Assembly (NCBI RefSeq): GCF_001434095.1
Contig: NZ_AZDS01000002.1
Location: forward strand, 186,001 to 250,000
DNA length: 64,000 nucleotides
Direction of reading: 5' to 3'
From: Fructilactobacillus fructivorans
GTDB taxonomy: Bacteria > Bacillota > Bacilli > Lactobacillales > Lactobacillaceae
A model generated the notes under the pieces. That model ran no database searches, was not told the origin of the DNA, and worked only from the letters and a program-made list of their open reading frames with translations. Positions 54,223 through 62,827 of the stretch are shown one piece after another (within the stretch, counting starts at the first letter, position 1; each line of letters starts with the position of its first letter). Both the position numbers and the translations under genes were made by a program.

Positions 54223-54948
54223 ATGAAACATATTATTAAGGCAGACAACGGTAGAGTGTTTAAACGGCTAGTATCAACTGGTGTCAATGAGGATAGTAAC
54301 CAGTTTGATTTCAACAAGATTCGTCCCATTCCTCAACAGATCCAGGACGTGATCGTGGATAATTTCTTATCGAACGCGGCCATTGGAGTTTACATGGTCA
54401 ACGTTGATTTTAATCGGGATGACATTCCATCTACGGTTGAGGCTTTGGCGGCTGACATGAATCAAAATGGTGATGAATTCTACGATAAGGTAGAACGTGA
54501 TCAACAGAAATTCCTGTCCACTTTCATGGAAGTTTACGGACAGTTTGAACAGCCCATGGATGACAAGATGAAGGAAGGTACCATTGCTTCGCTGCAGCGG
54601 GGATACATTGGCGCGAAGAAGTACTTGATTGAAGACAACATCGATTTGGAAGTCTTCAAATCATATGATCCAGAGGAAATTCTTCAACCAGATTTAAGAG
54701 AAGGCTTTCAAGGCATCGATCTGAACGTGCTGGCTTGGTTGTCAAAGCAGGGTGAAATGTTGATCAATAACTACATCGCTTTTCAGGCTTTCAACGAAGA
54801 GGACTGGACTGATGAGAACTGGCGCATTACCGAGAATGCCTTTGATACTGAATTAGATAAAAAAGAAAATACCATTACGTTTCATACGTACGAGATTGTC
54901 GGTTTGACCGATTTGTTTGAAACATTGTTAATTAAGTCGGATTCGTAG
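54223..54948 (+). CDS. Conserved-looking soluble protein of unknown function
   Basis: 241 residues, acidic, no membrane segment, no signal peptide and no Cys. The frame is well supported by codon use like its neighbours and by GAGG before the ATG. It looks mostly helical after residue 65, with a D-I-P-S-T-V-E-A-L stretch and W-T-D-E-N-W near 195. I do not recognise a domain. It stands alone; a weak TCAATTAA/TTAATTGA hairpin lies downstream at 55010-55035. Confidence 0.6.
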   Translation: MKHIIKADNGRVFKRLVSTGVNEDSNQFDFNKIRPIPQQIQDVIVDNFLSNAAIGVYMVNVDFNRDDIPSTVEALAADMNQNGDEFYDKVERDQQKFLSTFMEVYGQFEQPMDDKMKEGTIASLQRGYIGAKKYLIEDNIDLEVFKSYDPEEILQPDLREGFQGIDLNVLAWLSKQGEMLINNYIAFQAFNEEDWTDENWRITENAFDTELDKKENTITFHTYEIVGLTDLFETLLIKSDS

Positions 54949-55009
54949 GCGGATGATGTGAAGTATTCGTATGAGTTGTAAAAATGAGAATTATTGAAAT
55001 AATTTAATA

Positions 55010-55035
55010 TCAATTAATTCTGTTACCTTAATTGA
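55010..55035. other. Inverted repeat in the 54949-55152 gap
   Basis: TCAATTAA and TTAATTGA, separated by ten bases. No T run follows at once, so it may be a weak terminator or an operator. The rest of this gap is AT-rich and shows no gene. Confidence 0.3.
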
Positions 55036-55101
55036 TGGCATATTTTTTAGATTTTCTATGATCATATTTTTAAAAAATATTTTTCTATTTTGGTAAACTT
55101 G

Positions 55102-55132
55102 TTGACAAGTAGAATAAATTAATGTGTATAAT
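55102..55132 (+). promoter_or_regulatory. Promoter of the 55153 gene pair
   Basis: Perfect TTGACA (55102-55107) and perfect TATAAT (55127-55132), but with 19-base spacing. Transcription would begin about 10-15 bases before the ATG at 55153. Confidence 0.6.
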
Positions 55133-55152
55133 AGCTATAGCATAAAAAATTT

Positions 55153-55761
55153 ATGCAAATTCCTAGTCATGTTGGTGAATTTTATTTGAAGACTAATTTA
55201 ACAGATTTCAAAAGACTATTTATTATGGCAAGTCTTATAATTGCTGTTTTAAATATATTGAAGTTAAATAAAAGAAGTACCATTGATTTAACAGGAATGA
55301 TGTTCTTAATATCTAATTATATTACAATAATGGGTTTTAAGTTAAAGCAAAAATATAATGATAAAAGAATACCAACGCTAATTTGTAAAATCGTTGATGA
55401 CATAATTATATTATCCTTCTTTATTACAATGATGGATACTAGTTTTCCATATATACCACAAAACTATTGGAAAAATATTCTAATTGGTGTCTTAATCTTG
55501 TCGGCCTCTTATTATATTATTGTTAGCTTTTTTGTTATGAACAATGAAGAAATAAAACAATTAATAGATGAAACAACTAACAAGTTTGCTAAAGAATTTG
55601 ATAAACAGATTAAACAAGTTTCCCAAGAAATCGATGACATGGGTGGATGGTCTGAATTCGTTAAAACAGATGTTGGAAGACAATGGGCAAGTGCTGTAAA
55701 AGAAGCAAGTCAGCCGAAATCACCACGGGATCATAAAAAATCAAAAAAGAGAGGGAAATAA
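55153..55761 (+). CDS. Multi-pass membrane protein with a charged C-terminal tail, unknown
   Basis: 202 residues. Four hydrophobic segments (about 23-36, 46-61, 77-93, 107-127) are followed by a helical, charged region (about 128-165) and a very basic Lys/Arg/Ser end. The ATG at 55153 has no ribosome site and would be nearly leaderless; a TTG at 55186 has GGTGA seven bases upstream and is a good alternative. AT-rich, next to an IS relic, and followed two bases later by a second membrane gene. Possibly an acquired defence or toxin-immunity type pair, but nothing proves this. Confidence 0.5.
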   Translation: MQIPSHVGEFYLKTNLTDFKRLFIMASLIIAVLNILKLNKRSTIDLTGMMFLISNYITIMGFKLKQKYNDKRIPTLICKIVDDIIILSFFITMMDTSFPYIPQNYWKNILIGVLILSASYYIIVSFFVMNNEEIKQLIDETTNKFAKEFDKQIKQVSQEIDDMGGWSEFVKTDVGRQWASAVKEASQPKSPRDHKKSKKRGK

Positions 55762-55763
55762 TT

Positions 55764-56156
55764 ATGTTATATTTAATTATTATTGTTTTTAGTATGATAA
55801 TTACTTTCTTTTTAAGGACTTTTGATATTATGTTATCTTTTAGGGATAGAAATATAAAGATATCATTTATTGATTCTTTAAAAACTTTATTATTACTTTC
55901 AAAAAATCAATTTGTTTTATGTTTTAATTTGTTTAAGACAATGAAATGGAAAGAATTGAAAAGTTATTTATATAGTTATTTATTCCATTTTGATCTATTG
56001 GTTACTTTACTAGTATCGATTGTATATGAAGTAGATGAAGCTGTAAAAACAAATCATGTACCAATTTTAAAGGTAGATAAAGATGAATCATTTATGGATA
56101 AAATAAAAAGTGCTGTTCCTGAATATAATGATCGGCAGGTTACATTAGCTTCCTGA
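55764..56156 (+). CDS. Membrane-associated protein partner of the preceding gene, unknown
   Basis: 130 residues. An N-terminal membrane helix (about 2-18), a basic central part with two amphipathic or membrane stretches (about 37-55 and 70-85), then a soluble tail with acidic and Lys residues. GAGGG lies before the ATG, and only two bases separate it from the preceding gene, so the two are co-translated. No family is recognised. Composition is strongly AT-rich. Confidence 0.5.
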   Translation: MLYLIIIVFSMIITFFLRTFDIMLSFRDRNIKISFIDSLKTLLLLSKNQFVLCFNLFKTMKWKELKSYLYSYLFHFDLLVTLLVSIVYEVDEAVKTNHVPILKVDKDESFMDKIKSAVPEYNDRQVTLAS

Positions 56157-56199
56157 TATTTGATTAGTTGTATTGAAAAGCTCGCTTGATATGAACCTA

Positions 56200-56725
56200 T
56201 TAAGTGGAACATAGATCTCAACTTAAGAGGTTCTGTTATGTCGAAATTTAATTATGAGCTAAAATAATGATGGTTATTAATACCTTAATGAGGTTAGTTC
56301 AATTCAGTTATGTCAGAGATATGAGATAAAATCACGTATTTTAATATTTAATTGGGTAGACAGATTTAAACAATTGGGAACAAAATAATTAACCACATGG
56401 GCAAACATGTAAAATAAATTAAACCGAAGGTTTTTAACAGATCGCCATTATCAAAAGTTAGTTACTGATATCACTGAATTGCGGTACGGTTCTAAATCAA
56501 ATTCAGAACGTCTTTATTAAAATCTTGTTTTAGATTTATTTTACGGTAAAATCATTTCTTACAGTTTATCCAAATAGCCATATCTTAATTCAGTTTTTTT
56601 ACTAATAAGTAGAGCAATAAATTATTACAACAATGATCGGATTAAAAATCTAGGCGGCTCATCTGTGATTCAATTCCAGGAGCAAACCAATTAGAAGGGA
56701 TTATACAATGTGTCCAACTTTATGG
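56200..56725 (+). mobile_element. Decayed IS3-family (IS150-like) insertion sequence
   Basis: About 525 bases remain of an element normally 1.2-1.5 kb. A start resembling OrfA (M-S-K-F-N-Y-E-L-K) stops at once; an OrfA helix-turn-helix relic reads S-S-I-Q-L-C-Q-R-Y-E-I in another frame (56286 onward). From about 56430 a DDE transposase fragment reads Y-Q-K-L-V-T-D-I-T-E-L-R-Y-G with in-frame TAA and TAG codons, and the end shows Y-Y-N-N-D-R-I-K. Imperfect end repeats AAGTGGAACA and AAGTTGGACA (reverse strand) mark the borders. Confidence 0.75.
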
Positions 56726-56868
56726 TTTTATATCATTACTAGTAGTGTTTATTTTGTGTTAAGGCCATATTTTGTTCATATTAAAGTCCTATAAAACGTT
56801 GACCTAATAGTGGGTATAATTTATAAGAATGCTCGAGATGAGATTTGAATTATTGAATGATCTATTAT

Positions 56869-56898
56869 GGAGATGTCCATTCCGGCATCTCTTTTTTT
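56869..56898 (+). terminator. Terminator-like hairpin upstream of the FGGY kinase
   Basis: GAGATG-CC and GG-CATCTC pair with one bulged base, followed by seven T. The gap 56726-56994 otherwise shows an AGGTA/TACCT inverted repeat (56950-56966), a possible operator for the kinase gene, and no coding frame. Confidence 0.65.
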
Positions 56899-56994
56899 AT
56901 TCCATTTCATGTTCACTCATTAACAAATCTCCCTCAATAGGATAAACTTAGGTAACAAAAATACCTCATCGTATTTTCCAAAGGAGACTTTGAC

Positions 56995-58503
56995 ATGACA
57001 CAATACATTATTGGAATCGACATTGGCACTTCCAGCACCAAGGCCATCTTGATGACGACCGCTGGTGATATTATTTCGCAGGGCCGTGTTTCGTATTCAT
57101 TAGAAAACCCGTATCCAGAATGGGCTCAAGAAAATGCGGATGATTGGCTTAATGCGGCTACGACTCTGATTAAAGATCTGGCTGAAAAGGTTGATAGTAA
57201 AAATATTATCGGTATTGGAATTGACGGTCTCTATGGAGGATCGGGAGTTCCAGTTGATAAAGCGGGTCAACCACTTGGACCAGCTCTGATTTGGATGGAT
57301 CGGCGCGCTACTGAAGAAACTGACCAGGCTTTAAAACTCGTTAGTAAAGCTGAACTAATGGACATTACCGGTAATTTGGCGGATCCATACTATGGTTACA
57401 CTAAAATTATGTGGTTGAAACAACATCAGCCAGAACTTTATCGGGACACTTATCAATTTTTGCCACCCGAATCGTACGTCATCTATAAGTTAACGGGAAA
57501 TATCAGCATTAATTATTCTGCGGCAGGCAATTTAGCGGGTGTTTTCAATATTAATGATGACGAGTGGTCACCCGAATTAGCCGATAAGCTGGGAATTGAC
57601 TTGAAGAAATTACCCCAGAAAATGATTGCTAGTACCGACGTTGCCGGAAAAGTGAGTGATGAGTGGGCACAAAAGCTGGACATTAATCCTGGCACGCCAA
57701 TCTTTAACACGGGTGTTGACGTGGGTCCGGCTACGGTTGGTACTGGTGTGCTTGGAGCCGGGCGCATGACAATCGCACTCGGAACGTCAATGAACGCGGC
57801 TTTGGTAACTGACAAACCGCTGAAAGATGATAACTTGATCATCTGGCCCTATGCTTATAAGCCTAAAGAATACTACTATAATTTTGCCGGGGCGAACACT
57901 GCTGGTGCCGTGATTGCGTGGTTTACCCGTGAATTTGCGCAGGAAGTCGATAACAATAATGGTACAAGAATGTTGGATGAAGAAAGTGAAGCAGTTCCAG
58001 CGGGTAGTAATGGCTTGATTGTCCTGCCATACTTCATGGGTGAGCGCAGTCCGATTTGGGATTCCAACGTACGGGGAACCATCTTTGGAATTTCGATGAC
58101 GACGAAGCGTTATGAAATGTTCAACGCCTTTCAGGAAGCCATTGCGTACTCGGTGCGTCAAAGCATTGAACAGTTTGGTGATTACATCGGTGATTCGTTT
58201 ACCCTAGTTGGTGGTGTCAGCAATTCGAAGAAAATGGTCCAGATTATTGCGGACGTGACGGGTAAAACCGTCAAAACGACTGATTCTGGTGGTGAAGCCG
58301 ACCTTGGAAGTGCCATTTTGACGGGAATTGGGTTGGATCAAATCCATCCTGAGGATGCCGAGAAGTGGATTAAGATTAATGAAAAGGTTGAACCCGATCT
58401 TGTAAAACACGAGAAATACAATAAGTATTACGAGTTGTATCGTTTGGCATATACGGATACTAAGGGATTTTATGAAAAGTATAATGAGCTAATAAGTAAA
58501 TGA
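56995..58503 (+). CDS. FGGY-family carbohydrate kinase (gluconokinase/xylulokinase-like)
   Basis: 502 residues, two actin-like domains. I-G-I-D-I-G-T-S-S-T-K near the start binds ATP phosphates; I-W-M-D-R-R at about 99 and G-L-Y-G-G supply the sugar site; G-T-S-M-N-A-A and G-E-R-S-P-I-W follow; the FGGY signature region lies at F-T-L-V-G-G-V-S-N-S. It phosphorylates a sugar or sugar acid in the cytoplasm. Overall it is nearest to gluconokinases, but xylulose cannot be excluded. AAAGGAG precedes the ATG. Single gene with its own terminator. Confidence 0.85.
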   Translation: MTQYIIGIDIGTSSTKAILMTTAGDIISQGRVSYSLENPYPEWAQENADDWLNAATTLIKDLAEKVDSKNIIGIGIDGLYGGSGVPVDKAGQPLGPALIWMDRRATEETDQALKLVSKAELMDITGNLADPYYGYTKIMWLKQHQPELYRDTYQFLPPESYVIYKLTGNISINYSAAGNLAGVFNINDDEWSPELADKLGIDLKKLPQKMIASTDVAGKVSDEWAQKLDINPGTPIFNTGVDVGPATVGTGVLGAGRMTIALGTSMNAALVTDKPLKDDNLIIWPYAYKPKEYYYNFAGANTAGAVIAWFTREFAQEVDNNNGTRMLDEESEAVPAGSNGLIVLPYFMGERSPIWDSNVRGTIFGISMTTKRYEMFNAFQEAIAYSVRQSIEQFGDYIGDSFTLVGGVSNSKKMVQIIADVTGKTVKTTDSGGEADLGSAILTGIGLDQIHPEDAEKWIKINEKVEPDLVKHEKYNKYYELYRLAYTDTKGFYEKYNELISK

Positions 58504-58528
58504 TGAATTTTTGATATTATTTAATTTT

Positions 58529-58562
58529 CAAAAAAGAAACCGATTATAGGTTTCTTTTTTTT
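58529..58562 (+). terminator. Terminator after the FGGY kinase
   Basis: AAAAAGAAACC and GGTTTCTTTTT form a perfect stem with T run. Confidence 0.88.
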
Positions 58563-58573
58563 GCAATGGTCAT

Positions 58574-58606
58574 GCTATACTCATGACAGACGTGGGTTTT
58601 GCCCAC
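58574..58606 (+). promoter_or_regulatory. Extended -10 promoter and leader hairpin of the restriction-modification gene
   Basis: TGCTATACT (58573-58581) is an extended -10 box with no clear -35. A GTGGG/CCCAC hairpin (58592-58606) lies in the leader, about 57 bases before the start codon, and could be an operator or RNA structure. Confidence 0.45.
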
Positions 58607-58662
58607 TCTTAGTCAATTATAATTTAAAAATAATATTAGACTTATGTTAAGGAGTTTTCTTT

Positions 58663-61251
58663 ATGAGTAAAGGAAATAAACGTATAACTCAACGTGATGT
58701 GAGATTACTTGATGAGACATTAAAGAATAAAGAAAATGAAAAAGATGTAGAAAATGCATGGAGAACTATCTTTAGAAAATATTTTGTTGAAAATAATGAT
58801 AAGGAAAGTTCACCTGAAATGAATTCTCCATATAATGTAGATGGTCTAATAACCACTCATGAACTTATTCCAACAAAATTATTAATGGAGTTTAAAGACG
58901 GTACTGATTTAAATAAAGATTACGATAGATCACGCATTATGGCACAATGTATCCACTATATGCATATTTTTAAAGAGCAAGGTGAGAGTTTACCTAATGT
59001 CATTGTTGGTGCAGACGAAAATCAAGCTTTTGTTTTATATGCACCAAATTTTTATCATTATGTTGATGATAATAAATATAATTGGGATACACGTCCTAGT
59101 GATGCTTATAGAAATGACACTAAGTTAATGGACGATCTTACAAAAGATCCTAATATGAAAGTATGGACATATGATTTCTTAGAAAAGGGAATTACTTTAA
59201 AGCAAGAATATTTAAATATTAAAAATATGTTTGATGAAATTGATAGTTATACGAAGTTACAAGGTGATAACTTCAAAGTGAGTGTTACTGATAAAAATAT
59301 TAATGGGTTATTTCTTCAATTTGAGAAAATTGTACTTAAAAATTCTACAAAAGTTAATCCAGTTGATGCAGTTAATGCATTTATGAAATTACTATTAGTT
59401 GAAGACCAAGATGAATATTATCAAAATCCAGGGAATCATAATAAACTACACCTACCTAATGATAAATCAATAGATATTAATGGGAGCGAATTTCAAATAT
59501 TCTTTAAGCGTTATGATAGAAACTTTTCTCCTAACGAGAAAGACAGACTTAAAGATATGGTAGATAGATTAATTAAAGATGATGAACGCAGAAAGAGTGG
59601 TGACTTTTGGACTCCTACTATCTGGGCTGATCAAGCAGATAAGGTTTTACAAAAAAGTTTTGGTAATAATTATAAAAATGAAGCTCTTATTTGGGATTGT
59701 GCTGCTGGAGATAAAAATTTAACTCGAGATTTCAGCTATGATATGTTATTTTCTTCCACTATTCATCAAGGAGAAGTTAATTTAAGTTCACATAGAAATC
59801 CTGAAGCGATTTCTTTTCGATATGATTTTTTAAATGATGATGTTGATAAAAATCCTACCGATAATCCCGATCCATCTAATTGGAAAATGCCTAATCGTTT
59901 ATATAATAATCTTATTGATGCTTCTAGAACAGGTAAGAATGTAATTTTTTATACTAATCCCCCATTTGCAACGGAAAATAGTAATAAACGAACAAATGGG
60001 AAAAGCAAATCAAGTAATTCAAAAAACAACAAAATTGTTTCTTTCATGAAAGAACATAATCTGGGGGGGGCAGCAACACAACAACTATTCTCACAATTTC
60101 TTGGAAGAATATTAAAGTTGATTGATGATTTTGATTTAAAGAGAGCTGGTATTGGTTTCTTTATGCCAGCAACTTTTTTTACTGGTGGTAAAGGTTGGCA
60201 TCTATTCAATAAAAAGTTCTTTGAAGAATTCAAAGTTGATAGAGGTATTGTTTTTAAATCTGACGAGTTTAGTGATACTTCAGGTAATTGGCCTATTGTT
60301 TTTGTGACATTAAAATTACAGAAAAATAATATTGAAATTCAGGATATGACAAATAATTTTAAAGTTGAGGAAACTAATTATGACGACAAATCAGGTACTT
60401 ATAATGTAATTAATAAGGATAATTTAAAGAAGACTATGAGAATGGTTTTTCCACCCGATTTACTAGAAAATAGCTGGGCCTCATTTGATAATTCCTTATC
60501 TAATTTTGTTTCTAACTACCCTTCATTAACGTCAGCTATGAAAATCACATCTGGAAAATCATCTGGTAAACTAAAACAAAATTCCCTTGGATATTTACAA
60601 TTTAAGGGAAGTAGAATATCTGAAAATAGAAGTGGTGTGTGGCTAGCATCAAGTTTAATTTCTAATGGTCATGGATTTAATGTAATAGAAGAAAATTTTG
60701 ATAAAACTATTGTGATGTTTTCTGCTAGAAGAGCTATTGACAGGAATTGGTTAAATGATAGAGATAATTATCAAATACCAAATGTGGAAAAGAATGGTTA
60801 CCAGGAATTTGTAAATGATAGTCTAGTATTTTCCCTTTTTGATTCTCAAAGTAAACAAGCGGCTTACAGAAATGGTGGATTTAGTAATTTAAAAAACTTT
60901 CAATGTAAGTGGGCAAATCAGTGGTTTTGGGTTGATATTAATACTGTAAAAGAAGAAGCAAATAGGCAGAATCAAGATGTTATATTTAATGATGTAAATG
61001 GAGATAAAAATAGATTTGTTACTACTCAATTAAAAAAAAGAGAATTATCTCCAACTGCAAGGAAAGTTTTGGATCAGGCAACTAATGTTTGGAGAAAGTC
61101 TTTAAGATTGCGTACTTTAGCTTTATCGGCTGATGATAGTATGTCATATGATGCGTGGGATGCTGGATGGTTTCAAATAAAACAGTTAATTAAGAACTAT
61201 GGGGGGCCAGGAATTGTTTTCAGATTTAAAGAATTTCGACACTTTATTTAA
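58663..61251 (+). CDS. Type IIG-like restriction-modification enzyme with poly-G tracts
   Basis: 862 residues. The N-terminal part has Asp 60 and E-F-K at 76-78, a PD-(D/E)xK-type nuclease pattern. A helical connector follows; then methyltransferase motif X (G-D-F-W-T-P, 313-318), motif I (D-C-A-A-G, 345-349) and motif IV N-P-P-F (432-435) of N6-adenine methylases; the last 300 residues should be the target recognition domain. A run of eight G (60063-60070) encodes L-G-G-A at 467-470. A run of six G (61201-61206) lies 17 codons before the stop; with five G the frame continues to 61309 and gives a better helical end. AAGGAG precedes the ATG. No partner genes; strongly AT-rich, probably acquired. 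Confidence 0.82.
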   Translation: MSKGNKRITQRDVRLLDETLKNKENEKDVENAWRTIFRKYFVENNDKESSPEMNSPYNVDGLITTHELIPTKLLMEFKDGTDLNKDYDRSRIMAQCIHYMHIFKEQGESLPNVIVGADENQAFVLYAPNFYHYVDDNKYNWDTRPSDAYRNDTKLMDDLTKDPNMKVWTYDFLEKGITLKQEYLNIKNMFDEIDSYTKLQGDNFKVSVTDKNINGLFLQFEKIVLKNSTKVNPVDAVNAFMKLLLVEDQDEYYQNPGNHNKLHLPNDKSIDINGSEFQIFFKRYDRNFSPNEKDRLKDMVDRLIKDDERRKSGDFWTPTIWADQADKVLQKSFGNNYKNEALIWDCAAGDKNLTRDFSYDMLFSSTIHQGEVNLSSHRNPEAISFRYDFLNDDVDKNPTDNPDPSNWKMPNRLYNNLIDASRTGKNVIFYTNPPFATENSNKRTNGKSKSSNSKNNKIVSFMKEHNLGGAATQQLFSQFLGRILKLIDDFDLKRAGIGFFMPATFFTGGKGWHLFNKKFFEEFKVDRGIVFKSDEFSDTSGNWPIVFVTLKLQKNNIEIQDMTNNFKVEETNYDDKSGTYNVINKDNLKKTMRMVFPPDLLENSWASFDNSLSNFVSNYPSLTSAMKITSGKSSGKLKQNSLGYLQFKGSRISENRSGVWLASSLISNGHGFNVIEENFDKTIVMFSARRAIDRNWLNDRDNYQIPNVEKNGYQEFVNDSLVFSLFDSQSKQAAYRNGGFSNLKNFQCKWANQWFWVDINTVKEEANRQNQDVIFNDVNGDKNRFVTTQLKKRELSPTARKVLDQATNVWRKSLRLRTLALSADDSMSYDAWDAGWFQIKQLIKNYGGPGIVFRFKEFRHFI
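60063..60070 (+). repeat. Poly-G tract (8) inside the methyltransferase region
   Basis: Eight consecutive G within a gene of very low GC. Loss or gain of one G would truncate the protein just after motif IV. A simple-sequence tract of the type used for phase variation. Confidence 0.85.
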
Positions 61252-61309
61252 GAATCTGAAGAATAAAATTGCAGAGGAAGTATATGAATTTGGAATGCTA
61301 AGTAAATAG
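61201..61309 (+). pseudogene. Out-of-frame C-terminal tail of the restriction-modification gene
   Basis: After the six-G run the present frame ends at 61251. In the frame reached by losing one G, translation continues for 34 further residues after Gly-Gly, including S-D-L-K-N-F-D-T-L-F-K-N-L-K-N-K and E-E-V-Y-E-F-G, to a TAG at 61307. The bases 61310-61546 after it are AT-rich with no gene seen. Confidence 0.65.
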
Positions 61310-61546
61310 CTTTCTAATTAGTAAAGATATACTTTTATATAATTTATTTTAAAGATCAAGTTGCATTACATTGCGATCAATTTAGTTGTTGGCAGTGTTG
61401 GATATAATTAATTAAAAATTAGTGTTCCAAAATCGGTTATTTAATATGATTGTATTTTATTCGAATGTATTATCATTTCTATATGTACATTTTATTTTTG
61501 TTTACCTATTTTTAAATAAACTATAACTCACCGCAAGTTCACATTT

Positions 61547-61575
61547 TTGACTTTCCATTCTCACAGCCACATACT
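61547..61575 (+). promoter_or_regulatory. Promoter of reductase copy 1
   Basis: TTGACT (61547-61552) and CATACT (61570-61575), 17 bases apart; same hexamers and spacing as upstream of copy 2. Confidence 0.7.
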
Positions 61576-61609
61576 TCTTTTAGATTAAAAAGAAAGAAGT
61601 GTGATAAGA

Positions 61610-62650
61610 ATGAAAATTGCAATCTACGGCGCAGGTTCACTTGGCACCATTATTGGTGCTTATTTGACCAAGGCGTATGGCAAAGATCACGTGGATTTGA
61701 TCGCTGACAATCCCCAACACATCAAAGATTTAAACGAGAAGGGAGCCACCGTTACCGGGACCGCCAATTTTACGGTTCCCGTTTCCGCTAAAACTCCCGA
61801 TGAATTGAAACTGAATGAGTACGATTTGGTGCTTCTCTTGACGAAGCAAACGCATAACGACGAAGTGCTTCCCAAGGTCAAAGAAGTGTTAAAACCAGAT
61901 GGCACGTTAGTTTCACTGCAAAATGGGGTTCCAGAAATCGCGGTTTCAAAGGTGATTGATCCTAAGAACATCGTAGCTGGATCGGTTGAATTTGGTGGAA
62001 CGCAGCTCAATCACAATGAATCTGAATTGACCACCGCCCAACCGGCTTTTGAGAATGCGGCGTTTCAGATTGGTGAACTCGACGGTAAAGGTACGGATCG
62101 AATTAAGCAGGTTCAAGCAGTGCTGAATCACGTTGGTGGCACGGCCGTTTCTGATAACTTGCTGGGAACCAAATGGTCCAAACTCTTAGTTAATTCATCA
62201 TTTAGCGGATTGTCAGCGGCCAGTGATGCAACGTTTGGTCAGATTGCTGACAGTGAAATCGGCTTAAAGGCGGCGTTGAACATTGTCAATGAGGGCTTGA
62301 AAGTAGGCCATGCTGACGGTGTAAAATTCGCCAAAATGGGCAACCATGATCTGAGTTCATTGTCCATGGATCACCGTAATGATGAATCGGGTCAACTGGC
62401 ATATCTCAGGTCAGCCATGGCAAACAGTAAGGACCTGAAAGCTAGCATGTTGCAAGATCTCGAGAAGGGTCATAAAACTGAGGTTAATGACATTAATGGG
62501 GTAATCGCTGATACTGGTAAAAAGTACGGCATTAAGACACCTTTTAATGATTTGATAATCAAGATTGTTTCTAACGCGCAGGACACGGGCAAATTACCCC
62601 AATTTGACGATACAATGACACAATTTCAAAAGCTCCTAGATAATAAATAG
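61610..62650 (+). CDS. Ketopantoate reductase-family protein (copy 1)
   Basis: 346 residues, PanE/ApbA family. G-A-G-S-L-G-T-I-I-G at the start is the NADP loop; S-L-Q-N-G-V-P near 105 and G-S-V-E-F-G-G follow; T-K-W-S-K-L-L-V-N carries the catalytic Lys region and T-E-V-N-D-I-N-G-V-I the C-terminal signature. Classical PanE reduces 2-dehydropantoate in coenzyme A synthesis, but two tandem copies without pan genes suggest another 2-keto acid as substrate. The ATG at 61610 is used; an upstream GTG is part of the leader. Confidence 0.85.
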   Translation: MKIAIYGAGSLGTIIGAYLTKAYGKDHVDLIADNPQHIKDLNEKGATVTGTANFTVPVSAKTPDELKLNEYDLVLLLTKQTHNDEVLPKVKEVLKPDGTLVSLQNGVPEIAVSKVIDPKNIVAGSVEFGGTQLNHNESELTTAQPAFENAAFQIGELDGKGTDRIKQVQAVLNHVGGTAVSDNLLGTKWSKLLVNSSFSGLSAASDATFGQIADSEIGLKAALNIVNEGLKVGHADGVKFAKMGNHDLSSLSMDHRNDESGQLAYLRSAMANSKDLKASMLQDLEKGHKTEVNDINGVIADTGKKYGIKTPFNDLIIKIVSNAQDTGKLPQFDDTMTQFQKLLDNK

Positions 62651-62659
62651 TAAAAAATA

Positions 62660-62699
62660 TGAGAGTATTTTCAACCTTAGTTTGGAAATGCTCTTTTTT
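62660..62699 (+). terminator. Terminator between the tandem reductases
   Basis: AGAGTATTTTCAA and TTGGAAATGCTCT pair along 13 bases with two G-U pairs, followed by six T. Confidence 0.8.
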
Positions 62700-62723
62700 G
62701 AACTTTACACAACCTTGTAAAAT

Positions 62724-62744
62724 CCCCAGTCTAAGCGCTTTACA
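62724..62744. promoter_or_regulatory. TAAGCGCTT (cre-like) element upstream of reductase copy 2
   Basis: CCCCAGTCTAAGCGCTTTACA ends exactly at the -35 box (62745). The core TAAGCGCTT is shared with the oppA-pepC region and with the window end. It resembles the centre of a CcpA cre site. Position suggests activation or blocking of RNA polymerase. Confidence 0.5.
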
Positions 62745-62773
62745 TTGACTTTATGTGATTCACCCCACATACT
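62745..62773 (+). promoter_or_regulatory. Promoter of reductase copy 2
   Basis: TTGACT (62745-62750) and CATACT (62768-62773), 17 bases apart. Confidence 0.75.
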
Positions 62774-62827
62774 TTTTCATGAGTCCACTAATCATTGGAC
62801 TCGAATAACAGATGGGGAGTGACAAGC

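Noticed and set aside
56157-56994. A functional transposase
   Set aside because: Multiple stops, frame changes and only about 40% of normal length remain.
58663-61251. Type I or BREX methylase
   Set aside because: No specificity, helicase or other BREX genes are adjacent, and the single chain has both a nuclease-like motif and methylase motifs, which fits Type IIG better.
61310-61546. Small gene in the gap before the reductases
   Set aside because: No frame with a ribosome site was found; only AT-rich sequence with loose GATCAA repeats.
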